A stretch of DNA of 35,116 nt from an uncultured Pedobacter sp. (GCA_938008555.1 CALLKE010000226.1:1-35116), one strand, 5' to 3'; counted from the stretch's first letter, positions 8,110-16,124 are shown. The notes: generated from the sequence alone by a model not told the origin. Numbers and translations are program-made.

Positions 8110-8898
8110 TCATACACCAAAAATTTTAATTGAATTTTCAGTTGTAATACGAGCTACGTCTTCAAGCGATGTACATTTTACATCAGCAACTGCTTGTGCA
8201 GTATGAATGAGATAGCTGCTTTCGTTCGGCTTACCACGATAAGGAGTAGGCGCTAAATAAGGAGCGTCTGTCTCCAGAACAATATGTTCTAAGCTTAGAT
8301 CACGAAGCACTTGGCTGAGTCCCGAATTCTTGTAGGTAAGTACTCCTCCAATTCCTAGATAAAAGCCCAAATCAATAATTCTTCTTGCTTGAACAGCATT
8401 ACCTGTAAAACAATGAAATATGCCACGAAGTTTCTCATTCTTCTCAGCACTTAGAATTTCTAAAATTTCATCAAAGGCCTCACGACAATGAATCACCACC
8501 GGTAAATCCAATTCCTTTGCCCAGTTTATTTGAGTAATAAAAGCTTCTTTTTGTATCTCTAATGTTGTTTTATCCCAGTAAAGATCTATCCCAATCTCAC
8601 CTATAGCATATATTTTGCATTCTGCAATTGTCCTTTTTAACGTATCAAGCTCGTCCAAATAGCTTTTTGTTTCCGCATCTGCTACTGCTTTCACATCACA
8701 GGGATGCAAACCTAACATTGGATAACAATATTGAGGATATTCGTTCGCCAACCCAAAAACAAGTGGAATAGTGCTCACATTCACATTCGGGAGGAAAAGC
8801 CTGCTTATTTTATTCTCCAAAGAACGCTGTATCAATGCTGATCGTTTTTCAGGATCTGTTTCGTAGTACAAATGTGTATGTGTGTCTGTCAAAATCAT
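8110..8898 (-). CDS. tatD: TatD family metal-dependent hydrolase (DNase)
   Basis: The 262-residue protein is a TIM-barrel amidohydrolase of the TatD family, which cleaves DNA 3'-5' and may remove D-amino acids from tRNA. Metal ligands are visible: DTHTH (5-9), AIGEIGIDLYWD (about 98-109), VVIHCRE (about 134-140), IFHCFTGN (about 160-167) and ETDAPYLAP (about 209-217). Length is normal for the family. It lies downstream of the FKBP gene but is separated from it by a terminator-like hairpin. A YcfH/TatD paralogue cannot be told apart by sequence alone. Confidence 0.9.
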   Translation of the reverse strand: MILTDTHTHLYYETDPEKRSALIQRSLENKISRLFLPNVNVSTIPLVFGLANEYPQYCYPMLGLHPCDVKAVADAETKSYLDELDTLKRTIAECKIYAIGEIGIDLYWDKTTLEIQKEAFITQINWAKELDLPVVIHCREAFDEILEILSAEKNEKLRGIFHCFTGNAVQARRIIDLGFYLGIGGVLTYKNSGLSQVLRDLSLEHIVLETDAPYLAPTPYRGKPNESSYLIHTAQAVADVKCTSLEDVARITTENSIKIFGV

Positions 8899-8913
8899 AT
8901 CGTGAGAGAATAC

Positions 8914-8943
8914 GAAAAGCCCTTCGCATATCTACGAAAGGCT
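8914..8943 (-). terminator. Intrinsic terminator after the FKBP gene
   Basis: On the minus strand AGCCTTTCG and CGAAGGGCT pair over nine positions (one G-U) around an 8-base loop, followed by TTT. It sits 25 bases past the FKBP stop. Confidence 0.65.
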
Positions 8944-8968
8944 CTTCATTTAAAATTAAAATAGGTCT

Positions 8969-9928
8969 TTATTTTTTCACAGATTTCGCCTCTGGCGCAC
9001 TCGCTAGGGGACCAATCTTTTTAGGAATAACATTTACAATTTCAATCTCGAAAATCAGGGGTGTATAAGGTGGAATACCTGAATTACCCTGCTCTCCATA
9101 GGCTAGCTTTGAAGGTATCAACAGCGTTGCTTTAGTTCCTTTAGGGAATAGCATAAGTCCCTCATCAAATCCGGGCACCAATGCATGAGCACCAACTGGC
9201 ACTTTTAAAGGTTCATAAGGACGCATTGCATTGAAATTGCCTGCTTTTTTAGCAACCTCAGGTAATGATGTATCAAATACTTTACCACTTAAGAACATGC
9301 CTGTATAATTTACTTGTACAGTATCTCCTTCAGCCGCTTTTACACCTGTACTTTCTTTGGTAACAACATAGTTCAAACCGGAAGGACTAACCGTTGTTTT
9401 TAAATTTTTGGCTGCGATATAAGATTTTAACTTAGCATTTTCTGTATTTTTTGCTTTGTCTATTTCCGCTTTCAAGAACGTATCAATCTTGTCTCGAAAC
9501 AAACTGTCTGTTAACTTCCCTTTAGGAATTACTTTCTCCACCTTGATCGTATATACGAGATACTTCCCTTTTGAATGAGCAGGTTTTGGACGTCCCATTT
9601 TGGCACTCATCGAATCAATATTGATTTTGAATGAAGCACTATCTCCCTCACTTAGTAAACCAAGTGCTGCAAACAAATCTCCTTTAAATACTGATTTTTC
9701 TCTAACCAATAACGCCGAGTGGTCATAATCATAGGAGCTGAATAGTACAGAGTCACCATCTTCCGTTTTTTCGATGGCTTTGAAAGCAACAAAATCTCCT
9801 ACCTTAATGGATTCACCGGATTTGTCGCTATAAATCTTATACATCATATCTCCTTCACCCTTTTTAAATTGGTTACAGCCAGCTAGCCCTAGTGCTGCAA
9901 TCCCCAGAATAGTTGCGATTTTTTTCAT
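8969..9928 (-). CDS. FKBP-type peptidyl-prolyl isomerase lipoprotein
   Basis: The 319-residue protein should be a periplasmic or outer-membrane lipoprotein that catalyses prolyl isomerisation. I chose ATG 9928, 16 codons inside the longest frame, because it gives a clean signal peptide with lipobox GLAG|C (Cys18). The C-terminal FKBP domain (about 198-303) has GDTVQVNYTGMFLSGKVFDTS, VPGFDEGLMLFPKGTKATLLIPSKLAYGE and PLIFEIEIVNV. Residues 40-130 look like a second, degenerate FKBP-type domain (GDFVAFKAIEKTEDGDSVLFS), joined by a charged helix (about 140-175). FkpA-like chaperone activity is inferred. Confidence 0.88.
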   Translation of the reverse strand: MKKIATILGIAALGLAGCNQFKKGEGDMMYKIYSDKSGESIKVGDFVAFKAIEKTEDGDSVLFSSYDYDHSALLVREKSVFKGDLFAALGLLSEGDSASFKINIDSMSAKMGRPKPAHSKGKYLVYTIKVEKVIPKGKLTDSLFRDKIDTFLKAEIDKAKNTENAKLKSYIAAKNLKTTVSPSGLNYVVTKESTGVKAAEGDTVQVNYTGMFLSGKVFDTSLPEVAKKAGNFNAMRPYEPLKVPVGAHALVPGFDEGLMLFPKGTKATLLIPSKLAYGEQGNSGIPPYTPLIFEIEIVNVIPKKIGPLASAPEAKSVKK

Positions 9929-10106
9929 GTGTTTAACTTGTTTTTTCGTTTGTATTAGTTCCTCAATGGCACTCAAGAGCTTACTTTACTAGCTTCTTTC
10001 ACCGCTGTTGTTTATTTCAAGAGTCTCACTCGACTGCACTTTAATGAAACCCAACATATCATAGATCAATAATCGAGTGTTCACAATCTTTCTCAGCTTT
10101 AAAACT

Positions 10107-11117
10107 TTATTGAACCAAAAGAGCTTTATATTCTGGCAATATAGACTTAAACTTATTAACAACATCTTCAATTTTACCATCCGAAGAACCGCCTGCAGCA
10201 TTTCGATGACCGCCCCCATTAAAATATTTTTTACAAATTTCATTAGCTGGAAAATCTCCAACAGATCTCAAAGATAATTTAACCTGATCAGGCCGATCAA
10301 TTATTAATCCTGCTAAATGAATGCCACCAATGGATAAAGCATAATTGACGAGGCCTTCGGTATCACCAACAGCAATCTGATATTTCAAAAGATCTTCCTT
10401 TTTGACCGATATCAAAGCCGTATTAAACTCCGGTAGAACTTCGAGCCTATTCATCAAACAATGCCCTAAAAATTTCAATCGATTCTCAGAAGAGTTATTA
10501 TAGAGGAGCTGATGAACTCGCGCATTCTCAACACCACGATTAATCAATTCGGCAACCATCATGTGCACCTCTGCTGTGGTACTTGGAAACCGAAATGAGC
10601 CTGAATCAGTTACAATACCTGTGTACAAGCAGGTTGCCACATCTTTATTAATTAGATGCTTGTCACCCATTATGTGTGTAATAAAATCAAAAACGAGCTG
10701 GGCTGTTGCGCAAGCGCTAGTCGACCAATAACGATAATCATCAAATCCTTCCGGCTCAGGATGATGATCGATCATAACCTTTAACGCTTCTGCCTCACGC
10801 ACAAGCTCACCTACTTCATTAATCCGAGAAAGCGCATTGAAATCTAGACAAAATATCAACTCAGCATCTGCTATATATTGTTTAGCCTCTTCGGGCTGTT
10901 CAGTATAAATAAGTACTTCGAAATTATTAGGTAGCCAGTGTAAAAAAATAGGATAGTCCGTTGGGCTAATCACCTTCACATGGTGCCCCTTTTGAATCAA
11001 ATAATTATATAAACCCAAAGATGAGCCCATCGCATCTCCATCTGGTTTATGGTGTGTGGTAATAACAACGTGTTTTGGTTGAGCTAATGCTTCTTTTAGT
11101 GAGCTTATTTCTAACAT
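10107..11117 (-). CDS. DHH/DHHA1 phosphoesterase, NrnA-like oligoribonuclease / pAp phosphatase
   Basis: This 336-residue cytoplasmic hydrolase should degrade nanoRNA and dephosphorylate 3'-phosphoadenosine 5'-phosphate. All DHH motifs are present: HHKPDGDAMGSS (22-33), CLDFNALSR (90-98), IDHHPEPE (116-123) and TDSGSFRF (170-177). The DHHA1 domain carries GGGHRNAAGG (301-310). Length and motif order match NrnA. A -7 element at 11,135-11,142 gives it a short-leader transcript. The FKBP gene follows 178 bases downstream. The exact substrate preference (nanoRNA, pAp or cyclic dinucleotide products) is not visible. Confidence 0.9.
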   Translation of the reverse strand: MLEISSLKEALAQPKHVVITTHHKPDGDAMGSSLGLYNYLIQKGHHVKVISPTDYPIFLHWLPNNFEVLIYTEQPEEAKQYIADAELIFCLDFNALSRINEVGELVREAEALKVMIDHHPEPEGFDDYRYWSTSACATAQLVFDFITHIMGDKHLINKDVATCLYTGIVTDSGSFRFPSTTAEVHMMVAELINRGVENARVHQLLYNNSSENRLKFLGHCLMNRLEVLPEFNTALISVKKEDLLKYQIAVGDTEGLVNYALSIGGIHLAGLIIDRPDQVKLSLRSVGDFPANEICKKYFNGGGHRNAAGGSSDGKIEDVVNKFKSILPEYKALLVQ

Positions 11118-11478
11118 ATATGCTTAAAGAGACGCAAATTTATTAATTAAAGATGGGCTTTCTTTGAATACCACAGATTTTATTTGAGGGTCTTCACTTT
11201 TCAATTAGAAACTGTTTAATAATTCTATTCAATGGGTTTTATCCAAACTTAGTTTCACTCCAATCTAGTCTTTTGTTCTCCTTCATTCTGAATAGGTAGA
11301 TCAAAGGTTTGCCAGACTTCGTTTTTTGGAATAGTTAGATCATTGATTAGCATGAATAGAAAGGTTAATTGCAACCATCCTAAATCTCAACAGGAAGCCT
11401 CTCAAGTACGATCAGGCTAACAGTCATACCAATCTTGAGCTTTGAATTCTAACAAAATCTTTAGTCACTCACTTATAA
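11118..11478. other. Intergenic region between divergent nrnA-like and ndk genes
   Basis: This stretch has no convincing gene. It contains the minus-strand -7 element of the DHH phosphoesterase gene near its left end and the upstream half of the ndk promoter at the right end. The middle (about 11,200-11,440) holds only a 32-codon minus-strand frame (11,255-11,353) with no recognisable family. It may be decayed coding DNA. Confidence 0.5.
11135..11142 (-). promoter_or_regulatory. Promoter -7 element (TAAATTTG) for the NrnA-like gene
   Basis: The minus strand reads TAAATTTG, 17 bases upstream of the ATG at 11,117. It matches TAnnTTTG. The -33 box is weak or absent. Confidence 0.5.
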
Positions 11479-11490
11479 ATGGTACCTTTG
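11460..11490 (+). promoter_or_regulatory. ndk promoter (TTTA ... TACCTTTG)
   Basis: The -7 element TACCTTTG is at 11,483-11,490 and a TTTA -33-like box is at 11,460-11,463, 19 bases apart. Transcription should start near 11,493-11,497. That is inside the longest ndk frame, which rules out the upstream ATG at 11,479. Confidence 0.65.
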
Positions 11491-11514
11491 CAAGAATTTT
11501 TGGAAATAAGAGAA

Positions 11515-11934
11515 ATGAGAACGAACAGAACCTTCACGATGATAAAACCGGATGCAGTGGCTAATGGTCATACCGGAGCGATTTTAAATGACATTATTCA
11601 AAATGGATTTAAAATTGTGGCTTTAAAACAAATTCATCTAACCGCTCCTATTGCAGGCGAATTTTATGCGATTCACAAAGAGCGTCCTTTTTACAACGAT
11701 TTAGTCCAGTTCATGTCATCTGGGCCAATTGTCGCAGCCATTTTAGAGAAAGATAATGCGATAGAAAGCTTTCGTAAACTAATTGGCGCTACAGATCCAA
11801 GTAAAGCTGAAGCAGGAACCATTCGTAACAAATACGCAAAATCAATTGATGCCAATGCGATCCACGGTTCTGACTCTGATGAAAATGCTCAAGTAGAAGG
11901 CAGTTTCTTCTTTTCAGCATTTGAGCGCTCTTAA
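11515..11934 (+). CDS. ndk: Nucleoside diphosphate kinase
   Basis: The enzyme (139 residues from the chosen start) transfers the gamma-phosphate of ATP to NDPs through a phospho-histidine, balancing NTP and dNTP pools. It starts MRTNRTFTMIKPDAV, the usual Ndk N-terminus. The catalytic histidine is His117 in NAIHGSDS (115-122), and GATDPSKAEAGTIR (91-104) is the conserved nucleotide-binding loop. The longest frame begins at 11,479, but the promoter -7 element lies within it and the extra 12 residues match nothing in the family, so ATG 11,515 is preferred. A branched terminator follows. Confidence 0.95.
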   Translation: MRTNRTFTMIKPDAVANGHTGAILNDIIQNGFKIVALKQIHLTAPIAGEFYAIHKERPFYNDLVQFMSSGPIVAAILEKDNAIESFRKLIGATDPSKAEAGTIRNKYAKSIDANAIHGSDSDENAQVEGSFFFSAFERS

Positions 11935-11947
11935 AAAATCTTCACTT

Positions 11948-11997
11948 CTCTCCTTCGTACTATCGGCTAGTAGGCCTAACATATGAAGGAGAGTTTT
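11948..11997 (+). terminator. Terminator of ndk
   Basis: Nine-base arms CTCTCCTTC (11,948-11,956) and GAAGGAGAG (11,985-11,993) pair perfectly and are followed by TTTT. The loop contains a small ACTA/TAGT inner stem. Confidence 0.7.
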
Positions 11998-12019
11998 AAT
12001 ATCACTTTATTTCAAAATC

Positions 12020-12223
12020 ATGAAGATATTTCAACCTCGTTTCATTTTTTTCTTCTTTGGCATGCTTATCATACCTGCGGGTGTGTCTTATCTAGCTGGG
12101 TGGGATCGGAATGTAGATGCTTTGTTCTTTGGAAGGGCGTTTGCAATTGCTCTTTTCATTACTGTTTTGTATTACATTCTAATCAAAAGGCAAGAAGAAA
12201 AAAGATCCGACCGATCTAAATAA
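12020..12223 (+). CDS. Small two-helix membrane protein, unknown function
   Basis: The 67-residue protein starts with MKIFQPRF. It has two hydrophobic segments: residues about 8-27 (IFFFFGMLIIPAGVSYLAG) and about 40-58 (GRAFAIALFITVLYYILI). The tail is charged (KRQEEKRSDRSK) and predicted cytoplasmic. I recognise no named family. Its last 8 bases overlap, on the opposite strand, the end of the DUF721 gene, so the two are convergent. It lies after the ndk terminator and needs its own promoter, which I could not identify. An overlapping frame at 11,983-12,219 looks like a shadow. Confidence 0.65.
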   Translation: MKIFQPRFIFFFFGMLIIPAGVSYLAGWDRNVDALFFGRAFAIALFITVLYYILIKRQEEKRSDRSK

Positions 12224-12506
12224 AAATAATCTCCTCAATTACACGATCGCCTGCTCGTTCGTTCATTTTATCAATAATAATTGAACGCATCATCACCATT
12301 TCATTTTTAATCACTGCCGATTCAATACGAACAAAAAGCTTTTTCTCGCGTATAAAAATATCTTTCGTTCTGTTTGCCACGGCTTTTCCCATCATTTCTG
12401 GCCAAGCTAACACCAAAGCAGTTTCATTAAACTTACGCTTAAGCTTATACACCTTCAGCATTTGCTCAATAGCTTCCTTCAACGATTTATCATTTGTCCT
12501 GCCCAT
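12216..12506 (-). CDS. DUF721 (DciA-like) protein
   Basis: The 96-residue protein belongs to the DUF721 family: ALVLAWPEMMGKAVANRT (31-48) is the W..(V/M)G..(V/I)A.(R/H)T signature, followed by KLFVRIESAVIKNEMVMMRSIIIDKMN. DUF721 proteins are related to DciA, the ancestral loader of the DnaB replicative helicase. Its position 75 bases downstream of recF supports a role in DNA replication or repair. The C-terminus ends in a beta strand (RVIEEIIFI), as in relatives. The replication role is inferred from family and context. Confidence 0.85.
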   Translation of the reverse strand: MGRTNDKSLKEAIEQMLKVYKLKRKFNETALVLAWPEMMGKAVANRTKDIFIREKKLFVRIESAVIKNEMVMMRSIIIDKMNERAGDRVIEEIIFI

Positions 12507-12581
12507 TACTTTTTAGAATTTAGATAGTCTTACGTGAGTCAACTAGTGGACCATTTATAACATATCATAGCCACTAGCATC

Positions 12582-13706
12582 TCAATATAAAACTCGGTGT
12601 GTGCTGGGAGTATGCACCTCCCCCTTTTCAACCTCAAACATCCGTACTTCTACACCAATTTCATCAAATATTTTTTTTACCCTTACTCTATTCGTATCGG
12701 TAATGCATATCTGCCCAAACTCTTTATTAGAAACCATCATCATTAACTTTTTGGTACGATTGTCATCAAGTTTATCAAATATGTCATCTAGCAACAAAAG
12801 TGGCTGAAATTTCTTCTTCTGGACAAGGAAAGCATATTGTGCTAATTTCAATGCAATTAAAAACGATTTTTGCTGCCCTTGAGAGCCAAATTTTTTGAGA
12901 GGCATCCCATGAATCGTAAATATTAAATCATCCTTATGTATTCCAGCTGTTGTTCGCTCCAGTATACGATCTCGTTCAAAGCGTTGGGCTAGCAGCGTAG
13001 CAAAATCATGCTCCAACAAGGATGAACTGTAAATCAAGCCTACCTCTTCTTCACCAGCAGCAAGATATTGATAGTATTGATGGAAAAGCTCGGTAAATAA
13101 CTCCATAAAACGCTTGCGCGCATCAAATAAGAATTTCCCTGAGGCAACCAACCGTTGATCATAAATTTCTAAAAGTGTTGGATCAAATTTACCTGCTGCA
13201 GAGATTTGCCTCAACAACACATTGCGATTGGCTAAATTACGATTGTATGCAATAAGCTCGTCTAGATAAGCACTATCCGTCTGTGAAATCACATTATCAA
13301 TAAACCGGCGACGTTCTTCACTACCATCTGTAATGTGATTGACATCATTTGGCGAAATCATCACCAAAGGAAATAAGCCAATATGATCCGCAAGCCGCTG
13401 ATACTCTTTCTTATTTCTTTTGAATTGTTTTTTCTGTGCTCGCTTTAATCCACACGAAACAACTTCTTCTTGATTATTTTTCTCAAATACACCCTGTATC
13501 ATAAAAAAATCTTCTCCTTGACGTATCTGTTGAGTGTCAATAGGATTAAAATAACTTTTACACATCGAAAGGTAATGTATCGCATCTAATAGATTCGTTT
13601 TACCAGCACCATTATTCCCTGTAAATATGTTCACCGTTGGCGAAAGAGTCAACTCTGCCTCTGCACAGTTTTTAAAGTTGAGTATCGATAGTTTATGAAG
13701 CCACAT
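12582..13706 (-). CDS. recF: DNA replication/repair protein RecF
   Basis: This 374-residue SMC-like ATPase loads RecA with RecO and RecR at ssDNA gaps. Walker A is GNNGAGKT (30-37), following the characteristic WLHKLSILNFKN start. The signature region is GSQGQQKSFLIALKLAQ (about 287-303), and Walker B is LLLLDDIFDKLD (about 317-328). The longest frame starts at TTG 13,721, but that codon overlaps the -7 element at 13,719-13,726. ATG 13,706 gives the standard N-terminus. It is divergent from the TPR gene, and DUF721 follows, the usual Bacteroidota arrangement. Confidence 0.95.
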   Translation of the reverse strand: MWLHKLSILNFKNCAEAELTLSPTVNIFTGNNGAGKTNLLDAIHYLSMCKSYFNPIDTQQIRQGEDFFMIQGVFEKNNQEEVVSCGLKRAQKKQFKRNKKEYQRLADHIGLFPLVMISPNDVNHITDGSEERRRFIDNVISQTDSAYLDELIAYNRNLANRNVLLRQISAAGKFDPTLLEIYDQRLVASGKFLFDARKRFMELFTELFHQYYQYLAAGEEEVGLIYSSSLLEHDFATLLAQRFERDRILERTTAGIHKDDLIFTIHGMPLKKFGSQGQQKSFLIALKLAQYAFLVQKKKFQPLLLLDDIFDKLDDNRTKKLMMMVSNKEFGQICITDTNRVRVKKIFDEIGVEVRMFEVEKGEVHTPSTHRVLY

Positions 13707-13718
13707 GTTTGAGTACCC

Positions 13719-13726
13719 CAAATTTA
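13719..13726 (-). promoter_or_regulatory. recF promoter -7 element (TAAATTTG)
   Basis: The minus strand reads TAAATTTG, 13 bases upstream of ATG 13,706. It overlaps the alternative TTG start, which it therefore excludes. The -33 box is weak. Confidence 0.55.
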
Positions 13727-13777
13727 GTCTTTTCGGCTTCTAATAGGATAGTAAAAATCACCCACAATAATTTAACG

Positions 13778-13807
13778 TTGATACTTAAGTCTAAAAATGT
13801 ATTTTTA
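13778..13807 (+). promoter_or_regulatory. Promoter of the TPR gene (TTG-N19-TATTTTTA)
   Basis: TTG at 13,778-13,780 and TATTTTTA at 13,800-13,807 are separated by 19 bases, the Bacteroidota -33/-7 spacing. The last -7 base is A instead of G. The leader would be about 28-32 bases. Confidence 0.5.
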
Positions 13808-13840
13808 CGACCTCAAAAGATCACCCACATTTAACTTAAA

Positions 13841-14512
13841 ATGTCAAACAAAGAGCAAAAAGATAACGATAACCGCTTCGTAAAGGTTAGTCAATTTGTA
13901 ACAGACAATGTGAATAGTTTAGCTATCATTGGAGTAGCGATTGTTTTATTGCTACTGCTCTATTTAGGCTATCAAAGATTTTATTTAGTACCACGTGCAG
14001 AAAAGGCCGCTAATGAAATGTTCAAAGCCGAACAATATGCTGCAGTCGACTCATCAGCAGATAAAGCAATTCAAGGTGATGGATCATATCCTGGTTTTGA
14101 AAAAATTGCAAAAGAATATTCCAATACCAAGTCAGCAAATTTGGCAAATGTTTATCTCGGTGGCTTATACCTCAAAAAAGGAGAGTTCCAAAAGGCCATA
14201 GACGCACTTGGAAAATATAGTAGCACAGGAAGCCCTATAATTGATCCTCTCGTGCTTGGCATGTTAGGTGATGCATACAGCGAATTAAAAGACTACAATA
14301 AAGCCATTACTTATTATCAAAAAGCGGTAGACAAAGTGCCTAATGATTTTACAAGCCCATTGTTCCTCAAAAAACTAGGTCTTGTTTATGAAGAGCAAAA
14401 AGACTACAAAGGGGCTTCTAAAGTATATGCTAGAATAAAAACAGATTATCCCAATAGTAATGAAGCCTCCATGATAAGTGCCTACATTGCTCGTGTGGAT
14501 GCTCATTTATAG
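13841..14512 (+). CDS. TPR-containing inner-membrane protein (YfgM-like)
   Basis: The 223-residue protein has a short charged N-terminus, one transmembrane helix (about 27-47, LAIIGVAIVLLLLLYLGYQRF) and a tetratricopeptide region. TPR-like helices are seen at about 98-130 (SANLANVYLGGLYLKKGEFQKAIDALGKY), 133-166 (DPLVLGMLGDAYSELKDYNKAITYYQKAV) and 172-208 (LFLKKLGLVYEEQKDYKGASKVYARI). The layout resembles YfgM/BamD-like periplasmic TPR anchors. A scaffold role is inferred; no partner is visible. The linkage to recF and ribH is the usual one in Bacteroidota. Confidence 0.85.
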   Translation: MSNKEQKDNDNRFVKVSQFVTDNVNSLAIIGVAIVLLLLLYLGYQRFYLVPRAEKAANEMFKAEQYAAVDSSADKAIQGDGSYPGFEKIAKEYSNTKSANLANVYLGGLYLKKGEFQKAIDALGKYSSTGSPIIDPLVLGMLGDAYSELKDYNKAITYYQKAVDKVPNDFTSPLFLKKLGLVYEEQKDYKGASKVYARIKTDYPNSNEASMISAYIARVDAHL

Positions 14513-14579
14513 CCTAAATTTTTAAATTCACTAGCCGCAGATTTTCTTACCAGTAAATAACTGCTTATCATTTCTAAAA

Positions 14580-15080
14580 ATGGCTACCCACCTAAAAAAT
14601 CTATCTGATTTTTCTCACATCGAAATATCTTCTGCAAGGACGCTGCGTTTCGCCATCTTAAAAGCACAATGGCACGCTAACATCACCAATGCACTTCAGA
14701 AAGGTGCTTATGAAAGTTTAAAAGAGCACGGAGCTTTAGATGAAGATATAATCAATATTTCTGTTCCGGGGAGCTATGAACTAATATCAGCGGCCAATAT
14801 GCTTTTAGAATCGGAGCAGGTAGACGCGATCATTTGTTTGGGATGTGTGATTCAAGGTGAAACCCCTCACTTTGATTTTATTTGTGATGCTGTTGCGAAT
14901 GGCCTTTCCAACGTATCGATTAAACATAATAAACCTATAATCTTTGGTGTACTAACAACTCACACGCTTCAACAAGCTTTTGATAGGTCAGGAGGAGCTC
15001 ATGGCAACAAAGGCGAAGAGGCAGCTATTGCAGCTATCCAAATGGCCAATCTTCAACGAGAGTTAACAATGAAAAACTGA
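14580..15080 (+). CDS. ribH: 6,7-dimethyl-8-ribityllumazine synthase
   Basis: The 166-residue enzyme condenses 5-amino-6-ribitylaminouracil with 3,4-dihydroxy-2-butanone 4-phosphate, the penultimate step of riboflavin synthesis. Conserved parts are SVPGSYELISAA (61-72), CLGCVIQGETPHFDF (86-100, with catalytic His97), and GVLTTHTLQQAFDRSGGAHGNKGEEAA near the C-terminus. The length is normal for the icosahedral-shell type. It lies 67 bases after the TPR gene on the same strand and is probably cotranscribed with it; no FMN riboswitch is seen. Confidence 0.95.
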   Translation: MATHLKNLSDFSHIEISSARTLRFAILKAQWHANITNALQKGAYESLKEHGALDEDIINISVPGSYELISAANMLLESEQVDAIICLGCVIQGETPHFDFICDAVANGLSNVSIKHNKPIIFGVLTTHTLQQAFDRSGGAHGNKGEEAAIAAIQMANLQRELTMKN

Positions 15081-15097
15081 TCATTCCCCTCAAACAA

Positions 15098-15128
15098 TTG
15101 GCAGAATAATTTATTAACTTTATTTTTA
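15098..15128 (+). promoter_or_regulatory. Promoter of the small lipoprotein gene (TTG-N20-TATTTTTA)
   Basis: TTG at 15,098-15,100 and TATTTTTA at 15,121-15,128 are 20 bases apart. The next ATG is at 15,154, so the leader is about 20 bases. Confidence 0.45.
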
Positions 15129-15153
15129 GATTATAAACCAAAATTTCAATCAC

Positions 15154-15267
15154 ATGAGGATAATTATATTAGGAATATTTATTGTACTAGCTAGCATAAC
15201 GCTAGAATCATGTAGCTCAAAACTATGTCCTGCATATGGATCCAATCCCAAAACTGATCACAAATAA
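15154..15267 (+). CDS. 37-residue small lipoprotein
   Basis: A short complete gene: MRIIILGIFIVLASITLESC places a lipid-modified Cys at residue 20 after an N-terminal hydrophobic segment, followed by SSKLCPAYGSNPKTDHK. The lipobox is LESC, not a perfect consensus. The mature peptide has only 18 residues and a CPAY motif, which I recall in small Bacteroidota lipoproteins of unknown role. It has its own promoter-like sequence upstream. It lies between ribH and the YtxJ gene on the same strand. Function unknown. Confidence 0.6.
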   Translation: MRIIILGIFIVLASITLESCSSKLCPAYGSNPKTDHK

Positions 15268-15325
15268 ATAGTTGAAGTATTCAGAAAGGCCAATCGTCTG
15301 TCAACTTACCTTTTCTATTAAATAG

Positions 15326-15658
15326 ATGAATTGGATTATACTTGAAGCTCAGCAACAACTAGATCACATACGAACTCATCAGGGCTATAGTATCATATTC
15401 AAGCATAGCACACGTTGTTCAATAAGTCTAATAGCTAAGAAAAAACTCGAATTAGAGTGGGATTCCCTGCCCATAAATACCCCTATTTACTTTTTAGATC
15501 TGATCAAATTTCGCGACCTATCCAACGATATTGCAGCTATTTTTAAAGTGCATCATGAATCACCTCAGCTCCTACTTATCAAAGATGGGGTATGCATTCT
15601 CGAATCATCACATTCAGCAATCTCAGTGGAGGAAGTTATTGAGCTAATGGCCAGCTAA
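15326..15658 (+). CDS. ytxJ: YtxJ-type monothiol redox protein (bacillithiol system)
   Basis: The 110-residue thioredoxin-fold protein matches the YtxJ/BrxC family. FKHSTRCSIS (25-34) carries the single active-site Cys31, with Ser where thioredoxins have a second Cys. A cis-Pro region follows (HHESPQLLLIKDG, about 76-88). YtxJ acts as a bacilliredoxin that removes bacillithiol mixed disulfides, so it implies a low-molecular-weight thiol of this type in the cell. The usual family length is about 100-130. OsmC, another thiol-based redox protein, is encoded convergently 3 bases away. Confidence 0.85.
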   Translation: MNWIILEAQQQLDHIRTHQGYSIIFKHSTRCSISLIAKKKLELEWDSLPINTPIYFLDLIKFRDLSNDIAAIFKVHHESPQLLLIKDGVCILESSHSAISVEEVIELMAS

Positions 15659-15660
15659 AA

Positions 15661-16071
15661 CTATGCAAAGTTAAATGTCACATTCTGTACTAAATCCGAA
15701 TGCAAACTCTTAGCTACTGGGCACGTTAATGCAGACCGCTCTAGGATGGCTTTATGCTTATCGGGATATTTTGTGTCTTTGGGAAAGTTAAGTTCAATCT
15801 GTACTTCTGATACCCTTCGAGGGCTAGCAGCCATAATCTTAACAATAGAACACGTGGTACCATCTATATTAATCCCATGTTCACGAGCTGAAATTCCCAT
15901 TGTAGTGAGCATACAAGTGCCTAGTGCAGTAGCTAAAAGATCTGTTGGTGAAAAAGCTTCACCTTTTCCATTATTATCTATAGGGGCGTCTGTTAATAAA
16001 GTACGACTAGATCGAACATGTATTGACTCTGTTCGTAACTCACCTAAGTATTTACTTTCTATGGTCACCAT
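15661..16071 (-). CDS. OsmC/Ohr family hydroperoxide-detoxifying protein
   Basis: The protein (136 residues from the chosen start) is an OsmC-family thiol protein. Its two conserved cysteines are Cys53 (ALGTCMLTTMG) and Cys117 (ALTCPVAKSL), and GKGEAFSPTDLLATAL (35-50) is the family signature. It probably reduces organic hydroperoxides in the cytoplasm. The longest frame starts at 16,116, but MVTIESKYLGELRTE at 16,071 is the usual family N-terminus. It is convergent with ytxJ (2-base gap), and dNK lies 53 bases upstream. Physiological substrate unknown. Confidence 0.87.
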   Translation of the reverse strand: MVTIESKYLGELRTESIHVRSSRTLLTDAPIDNNGKGEAFSPTDLLATALGTCMLTTMGISAREHGINIDGTTCSIVKIMAASPRRVSEVQIELNFPKDTKYPDKHKAILERSALTCPVAKSLHSDLVQNVTFNFA

Positions 16072-16124
16072 GCTTGCATCTATATTTGAGGAATAAAATT
16101 GGCACGAATGTACCACTATAAAAA

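Noticed and set aside
9989..10261. 90-codon minus-strand frame overlapping the DHH phosphoesterase gene end, with a YDMLG-like stretch
   Set aside because: Its first half lies inside the conserved DHHA1 region of the phosphoesterase gene; the rest resembles a sorting-domain phrase only by chance.
11255..11353. 32-codon minus-strand frame upstream of ndk
   Set aside because: Too short, no recognisable family, no promoter; not enough to call a gene or remnant.
11983..12219. 78-codon frame overlapping the 67-residue membrane protein
   Set aside because: Its composition (Cys/His/Trp rich) is that of an out-of-frame shadow, while the other frame gives two regular membrane helices.
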